From Apis mellifera (Eukaryota; Arthropoda; Insecta; Hymenoptera; Apidae): a stretch of DNA of 64,000 nt. Under the pieces are notes generated by a model. That model worked only from the letters and a program-made list of their open reading frames with translations, did no database searches and was not told the DNA's origin. Positions 12,560 through 23,668 of the stretch are shown here, piece after piece (position 1 is the first letter of the stretch; every line of letters starts with the position of its first letter). The stretch spans positions 1,582,501 through 1,646,500 of the forward strand of contig NC_037642.1 of NCBI RefSeq assembly GCF_003254395.2, written 5' to 3'. Made by a program: the position numbers and the translations under genes.

Positions 12560-14060
12560 TTTACGTCCTCACAATATCCCCGAAATCTCATATCCGAAAC
12601 AGAATCATCAACGATCCCGATCCCCCACCCTCCTCCGTCGAGACAAGAAATTCCTCGTAGCGACTCGTATTCCCGCACCGGTAATTCCATAATTCCCCCA
12701 TTGAAAACGGGCTCGGGACGCAGCCCGAGCTTTGCGCGAGTGACTCGGCGCGATTGTCGTTCGCTCACAATGAGGGCTTCAAGTAGCGTCGCGACGTCCG
12801 CCGCCTCCTTTTCCTCGCGAGTATTCCTACCCTTCGTAGTAGTATTCCATCCGTTGTGTCCCGGGCATCCGAATAATATAACCCGTCGTGGCGGCTCACT
12901 TTTGTGCGCCAACACGCGCCAAACCGTAATAAGATGCACTCCTTTAAACAAATTGCATCCCCCATGTAACGTTCTTCGGGGAGGAGTCGTCGAGACGAAT
13001 GCGGAACAAATTTGTTAATCGTTGGAGTAGAATCAATCGTAGATTAGTAAGGATGTTGCTTTTTTTTTTGGAGAAGGGGATTGGTTTAGGGGTGTTTTCT
13101 CTTGAATCATTTTTGAGGCAATTTTATAATAAAAATTTTTACAAGGTAAATTTATTCATGTATCGTTTGAATAATCATATTAATTTTCGATTCATCGTGA
13201 AATTAATTTATTTTCCTTTAATATATATACATAATAACTGTGAAACATTTTGCAAAATGAAATTCGCCTCGTAATCCCAATTCCAAAAAGAAAGAAAGAA
13301 AGGTTCAAATAAACCATCCCAACTGCAGTCTCGTAAATTTCAGAGGATACTCTTTTTATTTCCTTGGGCAAGACAAACATCGGCCAGCAGACGGTACGGT
13401 ACGTCTCAGACCACGAATCATCGGTTCCTCCTGCCATCATCCAACTTCATCCATCGACTTCATCCTCTCCTTCCCCCCCTTCTCCGCCAACCTGCCACGA
13501 AACTTCACCCCTAACGAAGTATCAATGTTACCACCGACGGATTCAGGAGCGGCGTTGCTCGGTGTACATTGGCGGGTTTGGCAGCGCGGACAACGAGGAG
13601 CCTGCTGCTGCAGACGTGCACGGGTTGATACGGGGAGGAGGAGTGTGGAGCGCCAGTGGCCAGAGGGAGGCGAGAGAGAGAGAGCTGCGACCGGCTGCTG
13701 GTGGCGGTACAGGGATCTGGAAAGGCCAGGAGTAATGATGTTTGTTTAGCTCTCGAGGAAAGACCGTTAGCGGGGTTGGAAGATACGGGTTTTGGCACGA
13801 AGATGATGGCTAAGGGATGAAAACGACCAGCCGGTGTCGAGACGTAGTCTGCTCTCTTTCCGTCCTCGTCGCTCCCACGGACGCCTCCCCCCTCCCGTAA
13901 ATTGAAACTCCCGTGTACTCCCGTGTCCGTGGATCTGCAGCTTCTTAGGAAGCCGGGCTACGCAAATTAGATTTTCCGCTTAGGGGCTGGGAGCGCGATT
14001 TTCTCCGGCCCCCTACTCCGTTTCCCACCGATGGTCTGACTTCTCGGACCACTCTTGGTG
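12560..14060. other. Large GC/CpG-rich region in intron 1, possible alternative promoter
   Basis: About 1.5 kb broken only by an AT-rich stretch near 13020-13320. It contains CpG-dense segments, a purine-rich GAGAGAGAGAG run near 13673-13684 that could be a GAGA-factor-type site, and a possible spliced open frame starting after an acceptor at 13343. No TATA box or clear start can be fixed. Confidence 0.35.
13344..13735 (+). CDS. Candidate alternative exon in intron 1 (speculative)
   Basis: After an acceptor-like GTAAATTTCAG at 13333-13343, a frame stays open from 13346 (DTLFISLGKTNIGQQTVRYV...) to TAA at 13733-13735, about 130 codons. The middle is Ser/Pro-rich (HPSTSSSPSPPSPP) and the end Gly/Arg/Glu-rich. 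Composition is partly driven by the CpG-rich setting, and other frames here are also open. If used as a terminal exon it would truncate the protein before the zinc fingers. Confidence 0.12.
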
Positions 14061-16250
14061 CTCTTCGGTGTTTGGCGACTCGAACTTGGATGGGAAGTTT
14101 TTAAACGTTCGTGGACGGGGGATGTATTTGGTTTCAGGGGAATTTTCGACTTGAGCGATACGATGATATAATTTAGGCACTCTTTTCTCCGTAGTGGCGT
14201 TTAATTTAAGCGAGAATGTTAAATATTTTCTCTCTACGATAGAAATAATATTTCATCGCGGTGTTTATAAAAAGTTACAAGTTAATCGAGAAACAAGTTA
14301 TTTTAAATAGGAAGGTTTATCTTTCAAAAGGGATTTAAAAATACGTCGAATACGAATATTATTGTTTTCATGTACGTAAATATTAAAGATATAAAATATA
14401 TTCGTGTAAAAATTTTTGCAATAATATGTTGATTAACAGAGGTTTAAAGAACGTACATCTTTTTAATCGATTTAAAAATCGTATTTTATTAATTATATCA
14501 TTTATATGTCGTTTCTTGTATCGTTTCTTCATTATATATTCATACATCTTTTATTTTATCGAGAGATATTTGCATCAGAATCTTATAATTAGGTCAAAAA
14601 TGTTTGTATCCATTTCTCAGGATGCGTGTGCGCGTTAGTTGGAAAGTGTCTCACCGAAAAGAAAAAGAAAAAGAAAAAGCGAGGTGTAATATCTGTCAAA
14701 AGTTAGTTTTTTAATTACGATACAAAAGATCTGACAAGCGGCACTTTAATTAAGATTAAAAGTCCGATAGCATGGATTGCGGTTACTTTTCTTTCGATTA
14801 ACCTAGATTTCACTGGCCTCAAAGGGAAGAGAAATGGCGGTATAAAGAAGTGGTGTGCGTTATATATCTTTCGCGGAGACACGTAGTTTTGTTTTATCAC
14901 GAATAATAAACTTCTGTTTCTTGATAAGAAATTGCACTTTATGCGCGTGACGTTGGTTTATTTAAATTAGAGATGACCTTAATATCCATCCTTGAACTAC
15001 GATTCTTCATGAATTTCATTAAAAGATAGTACGTGAGTTTTCATTTATTAGTCTGTCATGTTGTATATCCTTTTTCTTTTTCTTTTTATTTTTGCCAAGA
15101 TATAGCGCGAAAGGAAATGTAGATTGATAAAAATTGTTCCATAAATGTTCTCGTTTCTTAATATTTACGCAAATGAAATTACTTGAAAAATAAAATTAAA
15201 AAATGAATTTTGATACGAAAAAAAAATGTCTAAATTATTCTTCATAGACTCAAATTAATAAATTATTGAAAAGAATTATCAGAAAAGTGAAAATTACAGA
15301 TATTAAACTTATATAATTTTAGATTTAAATTGCACAAAGAACGTCACGATTCAAATAACCGACGCTCTCCTCGATTTTAATTATTCAATCTTTTCTCCAA
15401 AACTGTTATATATTTCAACTATATATAATTTTTTAAAAATCTATCGTCGAAAATGAAAAATGTTCGAATAAAATCGGTTAATCGAAATCATCTATTCGAT
15501 CGGGAAAACGTAGCAGAGATGATGGATGCGTTCTATCCTTCTTTCCAAGGATATCCCTGGGATATGATGAATGACGACGAAGAAAAAGAGAGAAAAAAAG
15601 AAAAAGAATTCACGAACCGTTCACAAAATATATATATATTTCCTCTTAATATCGAAATTCTGCGAGCTTTCCTCGAGTTGTTCGACGCTGGTTCCGCGAA
15701 TCCAGTAAATTTCACGGCTCAAGTATCAATGATCGCTGAGTCGACGGTTTATCCTTTCTTCTCCGTTCCATTAGGAAAACGGAAGTTTCCGGGACGGGGG
15801 AGGGAAAGTTGGTTTCGATTGGAAGGCGAGAGAAATTTCCGCGGACGAGTCTCGAGTACGCGACTTATTCGCATCGTGGAAGCCGGAGGGGCTCGATTGA
15901 GCCGAGTCGAGCCGATGAAAATAACGGCGAAACGAAAAGTGGAAAGAAGTTTTCCGATAATGGAGCCGGGAATCGCGGAACCGGGCCGCGTCGCCACGTG
16001 TTGGCCGCAGCTGCATTGGAAATTAATTTCGACTTAACGATGCGAATACCGGCCGGTGGATGTCGGTGGATTTTCGATGCGCTGCGATGAGCTTTTGATG
16101 CGTGTAGATTTCTGGAGGAAGGGGAGAGCAAAGTCGAGTTTGCACGCTGTAATTTTATAAAATTTCGTGGATCGTGGATCGAGGATCGTGAAGAGAATGG
16201 AAATGTAATTTGGAAATGGTGTTTGAATGAAGAAAATGATAGATGTGATA

Positions 16251-16298
16251 AGTTTTTCAAATTCACAATTTATCATCAAAATTGTGAATTTGAAAACT
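16251..16298. repeat. Long near-perfect hairpin (20-bp stem, 7-base loop)
   Basis: Left arm AGTTTTTCAAATTCACAATTT (21 bases) pairs with right arm AAATTGTGAATTTGAAAACT (20 bases) around the loop ATCATCA, with a single bulged T. It lies in AT-rich DNA of intron 1. It may be a fold-back element or a small hairpin RNA; the short arms fit a microRNA precursor poorly. Confidence 0.8.
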
Positions 16299-17091
16299 TT
16301 ACTATTTGGAATAAAAGCCAAATTAATTTATAATTAGTTTATAGGAGAAATTCAGGCTAGTTAGAGAATAAATATTTCATACTTTTTATATTTGATATCA
16401 AAATTGATAAATTTTTATAATGAAAGAATTATATAATTGTTTTCTAGCTTTCTCTATATTTTAACAGAATTGGAATTTATTATTTATATTATGATATAAT
16501 ATATTAATAATATTTATTTATATGTAGAAGATATAATAGTAGATAAGATTTATTTTTATTGACATTATTGAAATAATTATAAATATAATACGTTTATATA
16601 TCTTTACAAAATGAAATGTTATACAAATAGTGAAGTTGTTCTTTTAGAAATAGCTATAATTATGACATAATTACACACATTACTTTTAATACAAATTTCT
16701 TTTCAGCTTCATATTTGGCATATTTCACTGAGATAAATATTTTTCCACATTCATTTAGGTATACATTCATGAACATTTTCGTTTTTCATTTTGTATTTCA
16801 TCTTCACGTCTTCATATCTTCTGTTTTTTATAATACAAACTCTTTCATTATTCCTTCCATTACTTTTGAATATAAAAACTATAGAATTTTGATAAATATG
16901 AATGTATAATATACGTATTTAAATGTCATTTTAATTCATAAAGATAAAGGATACGTCAATACTTTCTTCTTTATAAACTAAGGGAGTTTAGAATCATCTA
17001 ACCACGACAATAAACTAAAGAAGAACGTAAAGGAATGAGCTGAATTTCAGCAAACGTTGTCCGTTCCTCGCTAAATTTGAGCCACGGAATT

Positions 17092-17355
17092 TCACATGAT
17101 ATTCGACGAAGGCAAATTCGACGCCAATTCCGGGTGTTCTTGCGCGTCCCATGGGACTTTCAAATGAAACAGCGTCCATGCGCGCACAGGGCCTCGGTCT
17201 TTAGCTTCCTGAAATAGTTGGTGAAATAGTACACGCCCCTGCCCGAGTAATAAACTCAATTCCACATACTTAACAGGCATACCATGTCTGACACCCTCGA
17301 CCATGTCTTCGAGCTGCTTGTTGTTAACACGTGAAATACCATGCCAACATCTCAC
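17092..17355 (-). other. Unassigned open frame with coding-like composition
   Basis: On the - strand a frame is open from about 17412 down to the stop at 17092-17094. From a GTG codon at 17355 it reads VRCWHGISRVNNKQLEDMVE and ends EHPELASNLPSSNIM. Residue use is balanced and protein-like (KYVELSLLLGQGRVLFHQLF) and the GC patch coincides with the frame, but there is no ATG near the beginning and I recognise no family. It may be a decayed gene fragment, an exon of an antisense transcript or a conserved non-coding element that happens to be open. Confidence 0.25.
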
Positions 17356-18254
17356 GTTAATTAGGAATTTTGTAGGATACGGTATTGTCTTGTATTTGGA
17401 TCTTGGTTCTTTTCAGGGAAGAATTTATCTTTTCAGTGGTATTGGCAGGATTAAATCTTGGATAATTTTGATATATTAATTTAAAGTTTTGAGAATAAAA
17501 ATATATATTAGAAAATTATAATTAAGATTCATATTTTACTAATATGGGCATGTTTTAGATACGTGAAGAGAAAAAAATTATTTTTCAATATTCTTGTGCA
17601 AGTATGTGCTTGTTTAAATGTTACTTATTTATGCCTTATTATTGAAAATTTATGATTTAAATTGGAAAACAATTGAGGATAATTATAATATTTGAGAATA
17701 TTTCAAAGGCAATAAAGAATATAATTTTTTTTCTTGCTAGTCATCAAAATATCAAAATATAATACATAAGGATATTTAAAGAATCCATTAAAAAATAATG
17801 TATATACTTGTCGACCTTATTTTCCTCTATAACTGATGGATTCATAAAAAAAAAGCAACCCTTGCTCAACTTCAATCATAAAATCCATTTTATTATCTGA
17901 GAATATCTATAGGAATTGTGCAATAATGTAATTGATATTCTCTCAAAAAATAACCTACTTGTTCTTTTTTTTTTTTTTGAAGACAATATTTTTATTTTTA
18001 TATTCATCAAACTGATCATACAATGATCTAAGTATCATATCTGAAAATAATTTATCAATAAATAAATAAATAATAAATTTTATCGTTGAAAAATTATACA
18101 ATAAAATATCATGAATAATGATAAAAAGAAGAAAAGATTATTTGCATTAATAGTCTTAGAGGAAAGCAGATCATTCTGAAACACGGTGCAAGCAAAAACG
18201 TGGAAACGCGGAGTTCACAATGGGGCAATGATATCTTTATTGTCGTTCTAATGT

Positions 18255-18290
18255 CCGTCGTAAAGCGCGTCCGGCCTGGCTTTACGATGG
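18255..18290. repeat. Hairpin with 11-bp stem
   Basis: CCGTCGTAAAG pairs with CTTTACGATGG (one G-T pair) around a GC-rich 14-base loop, within a CpG-rich patch of intron 1. Function unknown. Confidence 0.7.
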
Positions 18291-19159
18291 CTACGTGTGG
18301 TAATTGAAAATCGTGTCCAGCCTCGTTCTGTTTCACGTGTTCGTAATGAACCGTTCAAAACATGCGACGGCGAATTGCGGACCATTCGCGCGATACGCGC
18401 CTCGATTATTGAAAGCACAGCCCATGGATTGGAAGTCGTTACACTTGGTTCGTTGTCGATCGCCACTTGATTTCCGTTCCAGCCAAGTTTTCACCCGTTT
18501 TGATTGGATTCTTCAATTAAATCGTTAGGATTTAATTGATTCGATTATGGAACATTCTAGTGAAATGTCGTTAATATCTTAAGTGGAGAATAATTAAATT
18601 TCTTAAGAAGATTTTTTTATTTATATATAGCAATAATATTAATAATTAAAGAATTTGTAAATTTGTAATTAATAGCTTACAAAAATACTTTAATCTATTA
18701 AAATATACATATATCACTTTTCATTATTTTTATACCAAAATTACGTTATGTTTTTTGAGTAAATTTCTTTAAATTTTATTTGAAAAGTTAAATTTTATTA
18801 GAAATATTATAATATTTGAGAAAATTTAATTTTAAAATATTAAATTGCATATTATAATGCTTAATAATGCAATTGATCGTTTATTCGATTGAGATTTAAT
18901 TTTTTAAATAATATTAAACTATTTCATTAGTTTAAGAAAGAATAGATAGATAGTTTAAGAAGAATAGATAAATTATGCTTTTACAAACGAAATATTCTAT
19001 TTTATCAATGAATTACGATATAAAATCTGAATTGTCAAACTATTAATTGTAAATAATATAGTAATAATATTAAATAAGTAAGTCTTAAATACATTTTTTT
19101 CTAAATTTTGTTAAAATTTGTTTTACACTTTTCATGTTCGAATATTTTTGTAAAAATTC

Positions 19160-19420
19160 AAGTAAAGCTGTGGCCAGTGGAAATAGGGAGAAATAATAGA
19201 AGCATCACCGTGCATATTTGTTCTGTAGCGTAAAAAACACAGGAAGCTGGATGTATTTTTGGAATGCAGTCATTAATGGATACTAGGAAATGTGTGTATG
19301 CGGGCATGTAGCAGTACCGTCTACGTCAAGCACATTCGCACGGTTGGCAGTAACATGTGTCAAATGTTAGACGGTTCTGAAAATGTGTTTCACGTAATGC
19401 TAATAGCCAAATATAGGTTT
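19160..19420. other. Balanced-composition non-coding patch, possible conserved element
   Basis: A sharply bounded segment of moderate GC and relatively few CpGs, unlike both the surrounding AT-rich DNA and the CpG islands. All frames contain stops. A conserved enhancer or part of a non-coding RNA is possible. Confidence 0.3.
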
Positions 19421-20326
19421 GCTGAAATTACATTTTGCCAATTTGTCAACGATTTCGAATAGTTAAAAAATCATTTTATCAAAAATAGCTAAATTTTTAA
19501 CATTGTTGGAATAAAAAAATCTCAATGAATATTTTATTTTGAAGAATATTGATACATGCGTATACGTTTCGTCCTCATTTATTTCAATCTGATACTTAAA
19601 AATATTTTCTTCATATTATTTAATATATTCTATATTTAAATATTATAAATGTTATTGAAAATATAAATTAATTTATATAATTATCATTTTCAAATCTTAA
19701 TTTATTTATTCTTAAAGAAATTACAATTTTTTCGATAAATAAATATATAATATCGAATAATTATATATTTCTTTAAAAAATAAACAATATATTAAAGAAA
19801 TTTTGCGATGAAAACTTAAACTTTTCGAAATAATTAAACCAATCACTATTATATACACCTTCAAATATCGCGCGCGTTAGATGGTAGAATCCGAAGTCTC
19901 TTCGGGTCCTTTCGTGTCTGTTCGGGTGTTCTCGGCGCAGGATGGCGCGACCAGTAACGAAAAGTCACGCGCAACTAATATGTCATTGTCTCGTGCGTAA
20001 TAAAATATTATCGTGTATAATAAAGTGTTTATCGTGAATCGTTTTGTTTCGAGATATATTTTCGATCTTGAGCTATCATCCAACATCAATCATCATATAT
20101 ATATGTACGTAAAATATCTGTTTTCTTTGATTTAATAATTTTCCGTGCTCAGTAGTAACATTTCTATTTCCCTCGTTGTACGAACAATTCATTTTATCAT
20201 AGTGACATAAACTCGCCTAACCTTGAGTCATAACCTCGAGATCATAAATAATCAATTAAACTGACTGCCAGAGATGGAACATCAATACAAAGACACGCTG
20301 ACACATTTCACGATTTCTGTCGGCAG

Positions 20327-20445
20327 GTCTGCGGGAAGGTGTTCAACAACGCATCGGCGCTCACGAAGCACAAGCTGACGCACAGTGACGAGAGGAAATA
20401 TGTGTGCACGATGTGCGGCAAGGCGTTCAAGCGGCAGGACCACTT
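20327..20445 (+). CDS. C2H2 zinc-finger protein, exon B: rest of finger 1 and most of finger 2
   Basis: Coding exon of 119 bases between an acceptor with tract TTTCACGATTTCTGTCGGCAG and a consensus donor CTT|GTGAGT. It reads VCGKVFNNASALTKHKLTH, which completes finger 1 (CX2C-X12-HX3H), then the linker SDERKY, then finger 2 (CTMCGKAFKRQDHL). The last codon is split: TT here and G at 35180, giving Leu. The exon starts in phase 0, exactly matching the end of exon A. C2H2 fingers bind DNA through the helix before the first His, here NNASALTK and KRQDHLNG. Finger 2 is cut by intron 2 before its two His residues, so it is functional only when spliced to 35180. Confidence 0.95.
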
Positions 20446-23400
20446 GTGAGTACAGATGAACACAATTCACCTCTTTTCTGCGTCAATTAATCAACGTTGA
20501 TATCGTGTTTCTTGCCTCGGTTATTTCAAAAAAAAAAAAAAAAAGAAATACTGTAAATGATAATTCTACGTTTCCTTTTTTTTTCTTTCACTTTGAAAAG
20601 CTTTCTGTTTCATCTCAATCGTGATTTTCTCTTTTGTGATTTTCTCTTTGAGGTTCCATTTCAAAATCGAAAGCTTTTCGTTCACGTTTGTCAAAGCTTC
20701 TCAAGGAATAGATACCGGTTAAGAGCGAGGTTTCCTGAAATTTGTATATTACATAATATTATAGAATAGTTGTTTTACTGCTTTGTGCACTCGACAAGAG
20801 GATTGCTTCTGATACACGATTTATCTTGCCACATGAGTGAGCCATGGCTTGAGACGAGTTTATTCCCTAGGTCGGATTTCAAGAGCTTATGCTTTTGTTA
20901 TGAAAACCTTGCGGCTCACGATTGTTGCCAAATAAATACTAAATTGGATTGGTGATAAAAAGTTTTATGCATTTGATAAATCAAAATCGTTTATTAGAAA
21001 AAAATAGCAATTTCTTAAATTAAATAATACTTTGGATTTTATCTAGTAATTTTTCTTAATAAACATTCCTTTTTATCTTGATTGATATTAGATTTAATTT
21101 TCTTTCTGAGAATTTATAATAATATTTTTGAGTGATCTATCCTTGTATCTTTAAATCCTTCAATTTCTTTCAATTCTTAAATAATTAAATATTTAGAATT
21201 TCTTAAAATCTTCGAATCTTTGAATTTTAAATTCTTTTGACTATTAACTTTTTCAATCTTCGAACTTAGAGAATTAATTTTAAATTTACTCTTTGTACAT
21301 CTATAGAATCATAAGATCGGTAAGAAAAAAAATTTAACAAATTCAGCGCGTTTGTTACTATTTCTCGAATTAAATAAACATTTCGAGACGATTCTTCGTA
21401 AGATATGTACGATCACGATGTGAAAAGAAAAGTAACGATAGTGTGAAAAGAGGAAGACCTTCGCAAGGATCGCAAGAATTGAAGATTCAATTCTTCCCAA
21501 GAACGAGAAAAGGAGAATAAAGAAGAATCAATAGTGGCAGCGATGGTTGCCAGTCTTGGTCAGACTTGTTGGCCGGTCGGAAAAGATTAGACTTGTATTT
21601 CCTTTTCGTAGACGTAGATCTACAAATCCTCTCTTCGTTCTCTCCCACTTTCTCGACGGTTCTTCCTTTCTCCTTACATTCGAGATTCGCCACATACCTC
21701 GGCCACTCGGACAGTAGTTTTCCTTTCTGCCACCCCTCTCGAGCCCTCTCTCCGTCACGTTCAACTCGGCTTTGCGGTATTACTCGCGATTCGTTGAACG
21801 CTTTGTCAGAAACTTATTGATACCGCATGAAACCGTTGCTTCTCGTGCTTAGGATATTTATTAATTTTCTTTGCCCGATGGATCCAGATCTTATTATAAA
21901 TTCCTTGAGATACTTTATTATTTCCTTACGTTGCTATTATTAAATTATGGTAACTTTTGAGATAATCTGTAAATAATTTAATAATTCTTGTTTATTAAAT
22001 TAACCGTGAATCGAAACTTTTTATTTTCATATATACTTTATACTCATTTTTATATATTTGGATTTTATTGTGGTGCTTATTGATGATATTAAAAAAGTTT
22101 GTATAAATTTCTTTCGAATATGTTAATTTGAATATAGCAATTTTAGGTTCAGAATTCAAAAACATATAATAAAAGAAAGTTTATCTTTAATGAAAGTTAA
22201 AGAATAGATATAAATATGATTTTTATAAAATATTAATGCATATTTCGATTAGTAATTAAATTTATTCTTCTTCTTATCAATTACTATTTTATAAAATCTT
22301 CTTCACAGAAATTACAATTTCCTTCACAGAACATTACAATATCTCTTTCCTCTTTCTTTCTCTCTTCATTCATTTTTTTTTAAATATTTTTTCTTTTTCC
22401 TTTCTTGTTTTCAAGAAATGTATCTTTAACGATTCAACAAGCCGAAGAAATATTGTTTCATGAAATTCTTCTAAAGAGTTTCTTTAAACTCCATAGATAT
22501 TCCCTCCAACAATATCTTTTTCTTTCCGTGACGTTTCATTTCTCAAGATTCTTCGATAATTTCATGGAAATTTCTCAAGATCGCCCATTTCTGAAAACAA
22601 TGTTACCGAACAACATTAACTGAATCTCTTTTTTAGAATAATTAATATTATTTTCTTTATTTTATTTCTTATTGCTTTGTTCGAGAAGCTTTGTAATAAT
22701 GTTTATAATTTCACAAAAACAAATGATTGAAATTAAAACTTGTCAAAAATTTATATAACTCGTAAAATAATATTATTATAATTATATTTTCATTTCATTT
22801 AATTGTGATTATTTCAACGTTTTCTTTAAACTACATCTGTGCTATATATTTAGAATATAATTTTCACAATTTTATGAAAATTGTTCCTACTTTAATCTTT
22901 ACATTAACAATGTAATGTTAATAACATGTTCTTGAGTAATTGAGCTTATATTTTAAAAATCTAATTTAATGAGAAATTTTTATAATTGGAACGTTCGAAA
23001 TATCCGCGTCGAAATCGCCACAATTTTCTTTTGTGCTTGATTCTGTCAGGGCTACGTGCACTGGATTCGAGCAGACTGTATTTTTCTTTTCCTCGACCTT
23101 TCCACCATGTCACCTTCGTTTTATGTACGTATTTCATTCGATAGGGTCGCTCAACACCCGGCTCAATACGAGTTGACGAACAGCCTGAAGAATTACTTTC
23201 GTTTCATCTCTCGTCCCCTAGCATTTCTTTCCCTTTTTGTCGTCCTTATTTAGTTCAAATGCATCGTCTCACCTATTGTTCCTTTTCAAACTCCTTTCGT
23301 AATTCAAGATTCTTCGATCGATCGAGAAATACTCATTGAATTTAATATATGTTGGATTTTGAATTACAAGTTTAATCAAAAATTGGTTGTTACTTATTTT

Positions 23401-23554
23401 GATTTTATTTGGAAAGATAAAAGTTATTACTCTTAAGTAAAATATTGTGAGTTCAAATTGCAGATAATTTTATTATCATGTTATTATAAGTATAATAATT
23501 TTGTAAATAATAAATATTTTTATTTTTTTAATTAGTATTTCTATTACAAGCTTG

Positions 23555-23668
<114 letters not shown>

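Larger units (their letters stand above)
5476..20326 (+). other. Intron 1 of the zinc-finger gene (14,851 bases)
   Basis: Begins with donor GTTGGT after CAG and ends at acceptor CGGCAG. It splits the CX2C knuckle of finger 1. Contents: AT-rich DNA with microsatellites, a poly(T) tract, several hairpins, GC-rich islands near 8560-8900, 9220-9680, 11180-11830, 12560-14060 and 15740-16090, and a balanced-composition patch near 19160-19420. The large size and islands suggest embedded enhancers or alternative promoters, which is inference. Frames that might be alternative exons are listed separately. Confidence 0.85.

Noticed and set aside
15453..16037. Longest open frame of the window (194 codons, + strand)
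   Set aside because: It begins in AT-rich DNA, crosses a KEKERKK-type low-complexity run, then runs through a CpG-rich patch where several other frames are open on both strands. No family, no splice pattern.
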